A DNA stretch of 5,822 nt from Prevotellaceae bacterium (GTDB lineage: Bacteria; Bacteroidota; Bacteroidia; Bacteroidales; Bacteroidaceae): contig JAISIB010000159.1 of the NCBI GenBank assembly GCA_031262265.1, positions 1-5,822 of the forward strand, in the 5' to 3' direction. The notes beneath the pieces are model-generated. The model had not been told where the DNA came from, did no database searches, and saw only the letters and a program-made list of their open reading frames with translations. The translations under genes were made by a program, and so were the position numbers. Shown piece by piece: positions 5,066 to 5,822 of this stretch (positions are counted from its first letter, which is position 1; each line of letters starts with the position of its first letter).

Positions 5066-5822
5066 TTATGGTTGAACGGTTTCTTCTGCGGCCTCTTCCT
5101 CCAATTGTTCGGAAGCCACCTTACAAACGGAACCGATGCTATCGTTACGCTTTTCAAGGTTAATCAAGCGTACGCCTTGCGTGGCTCGTCCCATGATACG
5201 CACGGCGTTCACTGCCAACCGTATAGTAATGCCGGACTTGTTGATAATCATCAAATCATCCTCGTCGGTCACGGATTTAATGGCGACCAACTTGCCCGTC
5301 TTCTCGGTAATATTCAGCGTGCGCACGCCCTTCGCTCCCCGATTGGTCTTGCGATAATCTTCTATATCCGAACGCTTACCGAAGCCGTTCTCCGAAACTA
5401 CCATCACGGATTCTTTTTCAAAATCATGGAGGCATATCATTCCTACGACTTCGTCTTCGCCGTCTTCATCCAATTGCATGCCGCGCACGCCCGTAGATAC
5501 ACGCCCCATAGCTCGTACCGTCGTCTCATTGAAGCGAATGGCACGACCGTTGCGGTTGGCAATGATAATTTCATTGTTACCATCCGTCAGACGTACTTCG
5601 ATTACTTCATCCCCCTCGTTTAGATTGATGGCATTGATGCCGTTCTGTCGCGGACGCGAGTATTGTTCCAGCAGAGTTTTCTTTATAACACCTCGCTGCG
5701 TACAGAATAAGATGTAATGGCTATTGATAAATTCCTCATCGTTCAAGCTCTTCACGCTTAAATATGCCGTTACCTTGTCATCGGCCTCAATATTGAGCAT
5801 ATTCTGAATGGCGCGACCTTTG
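5066..5822 (-). CDS. gyrA: DNA gyrase subunit A, C-terminal domain (partial)
   Basis: The last 251 residues are visible; the frame enters from beyond the window edge, beginning KGRAIQNMLNIE, so the ATG at 5798-5800 is internal and not the start. This is most of the GyrA C-terminal beta-pinwheel, which wraps DNA to give gyrase its negative supercoiling activity. Repeated blade motifs are visible: YSRPRQNGINAINL, VRAMGRVSTGVRGMQL, YRKTNRGAKGVRTLNI and VRIMGRATQGVRLINL, each at the turn between blades and carrying the basic residues that contact DNA. The protein ends in an acidic tail (EQLEEEAAEETVQP), a feature that modulates DNA wrapping in some gyrases. The catalytic tyrosine domain and the GyrA box lie outside the window. 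The similar ParC subunit of topoisomerase IV is the main alternative, but the regular GVR blade series fits GyrA better. Confidence 0.93.
   Translation of the reverse strand, partial: KGRAIQNMLNIEADDKVTAYLSVKSLNDEEFINSHYILFCTQRGVIKKTLLEQYSRPRQNGINAINLNEGDEVIEVRLTDGNNEIIIANRNGRAIRFNETTVRAMGRVSTGVRGMQLDEDGEDEVVGMICLHDFEKESVMVVSENGFGKRSDIEDYRKTNRGAKGVRTLNITEKTGKLVAIKSVTDEDDLMIINKSGITIRLAVNAVRIMGRATQGVRLINLEKRNDSIGSVCKVASEQLEEEAAEETVQP

Noticed and set aside
4873..5157. 94-codon - strand frame spanning the gyrA to TPR gene junction
   Set aside because: It overlaps both well-supported genes in another frame and has no recognisable features.
5072..5623. 183-codon open frame antisense to gyrA
   Set aside because: It is entirely within the conserved GyrA C-terminal domain. 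Its translation shows no coherent fold or motif and has no ribosome binding site.
1..5822. Search for mobile elements, CRISPR arrays, tRNA or rRNA genes
   Set aside because: No spaced direct repeats, transposase-like frames, terminal inverted repeats with target duplication, or RNA gene signatures were seen. The gene content is conserved core genome.

Overview
The window looks like a chromosomal segment from a Bacteroidota bacterium, most likely of the order Bacteroidales. The signs are the batC-batD-batE end of a Bacteroides-type aerotolerance (bat) operon, a GyrA C-terminal domain with wording typical of that group, exported TPR proteins with short hydrophobic signal peptides ending in A-Q or G-Q, and AT-rich leaders with little or no Shine-Dalgarno sequence. 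I cannot name the genus from sequence alone.

Layout: positions 1-2994 on the + strand hold the 3' end of batC (truncated by the window edge, glutamine-rich), then complete batD and complete batE, closely spaced and read as one operon. The gap 2995-3128 has no clear terminator. It holds a weak candidate promoter overlapping a small inverted repeat. It leads to a 105-residue + strand gene with a helix-turn-helix-like N-terminal half and no function I can assign. Positions 3447-3797 are a 351-base convergent intergenic region without a credible gene. It contains a perfect 15-base palindrome abutting a strong terminator hairpin, and a second GC-rich hairpin facing the opposing gene. On the - strand are an exported 406-residue TPR protein (3798-5018) and, 47 bases upstream of it, the 3' end of gyrA (5066-5822, cut by the window edge). 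These two probably share a transcript.

How the genes work together: BatC, BatD and BatE belong to an envelope complex that is usually encoded with a MoxR-type AAA+ ATPase and the von Willebrand factor A proteins BatA and BatB, expected upstream of this window. BatD offers a large periplasmic beta-rich region, one membrane anchor and a cytoplasmic domain. BatE offers periplasmic TPRs, two membrane helices and a terminal SH3-like domain. The gyrase gene and its TPR neighbour are a separate, converging unit. Most of the window is conserved core genome. The least explained parts are the small HTH-like protein with its leader dyad and the structured convergent intergenic region. I see no mobile element, CRISPR array, tRNA or rRNA, and no convincing undescribed multi-gene system.
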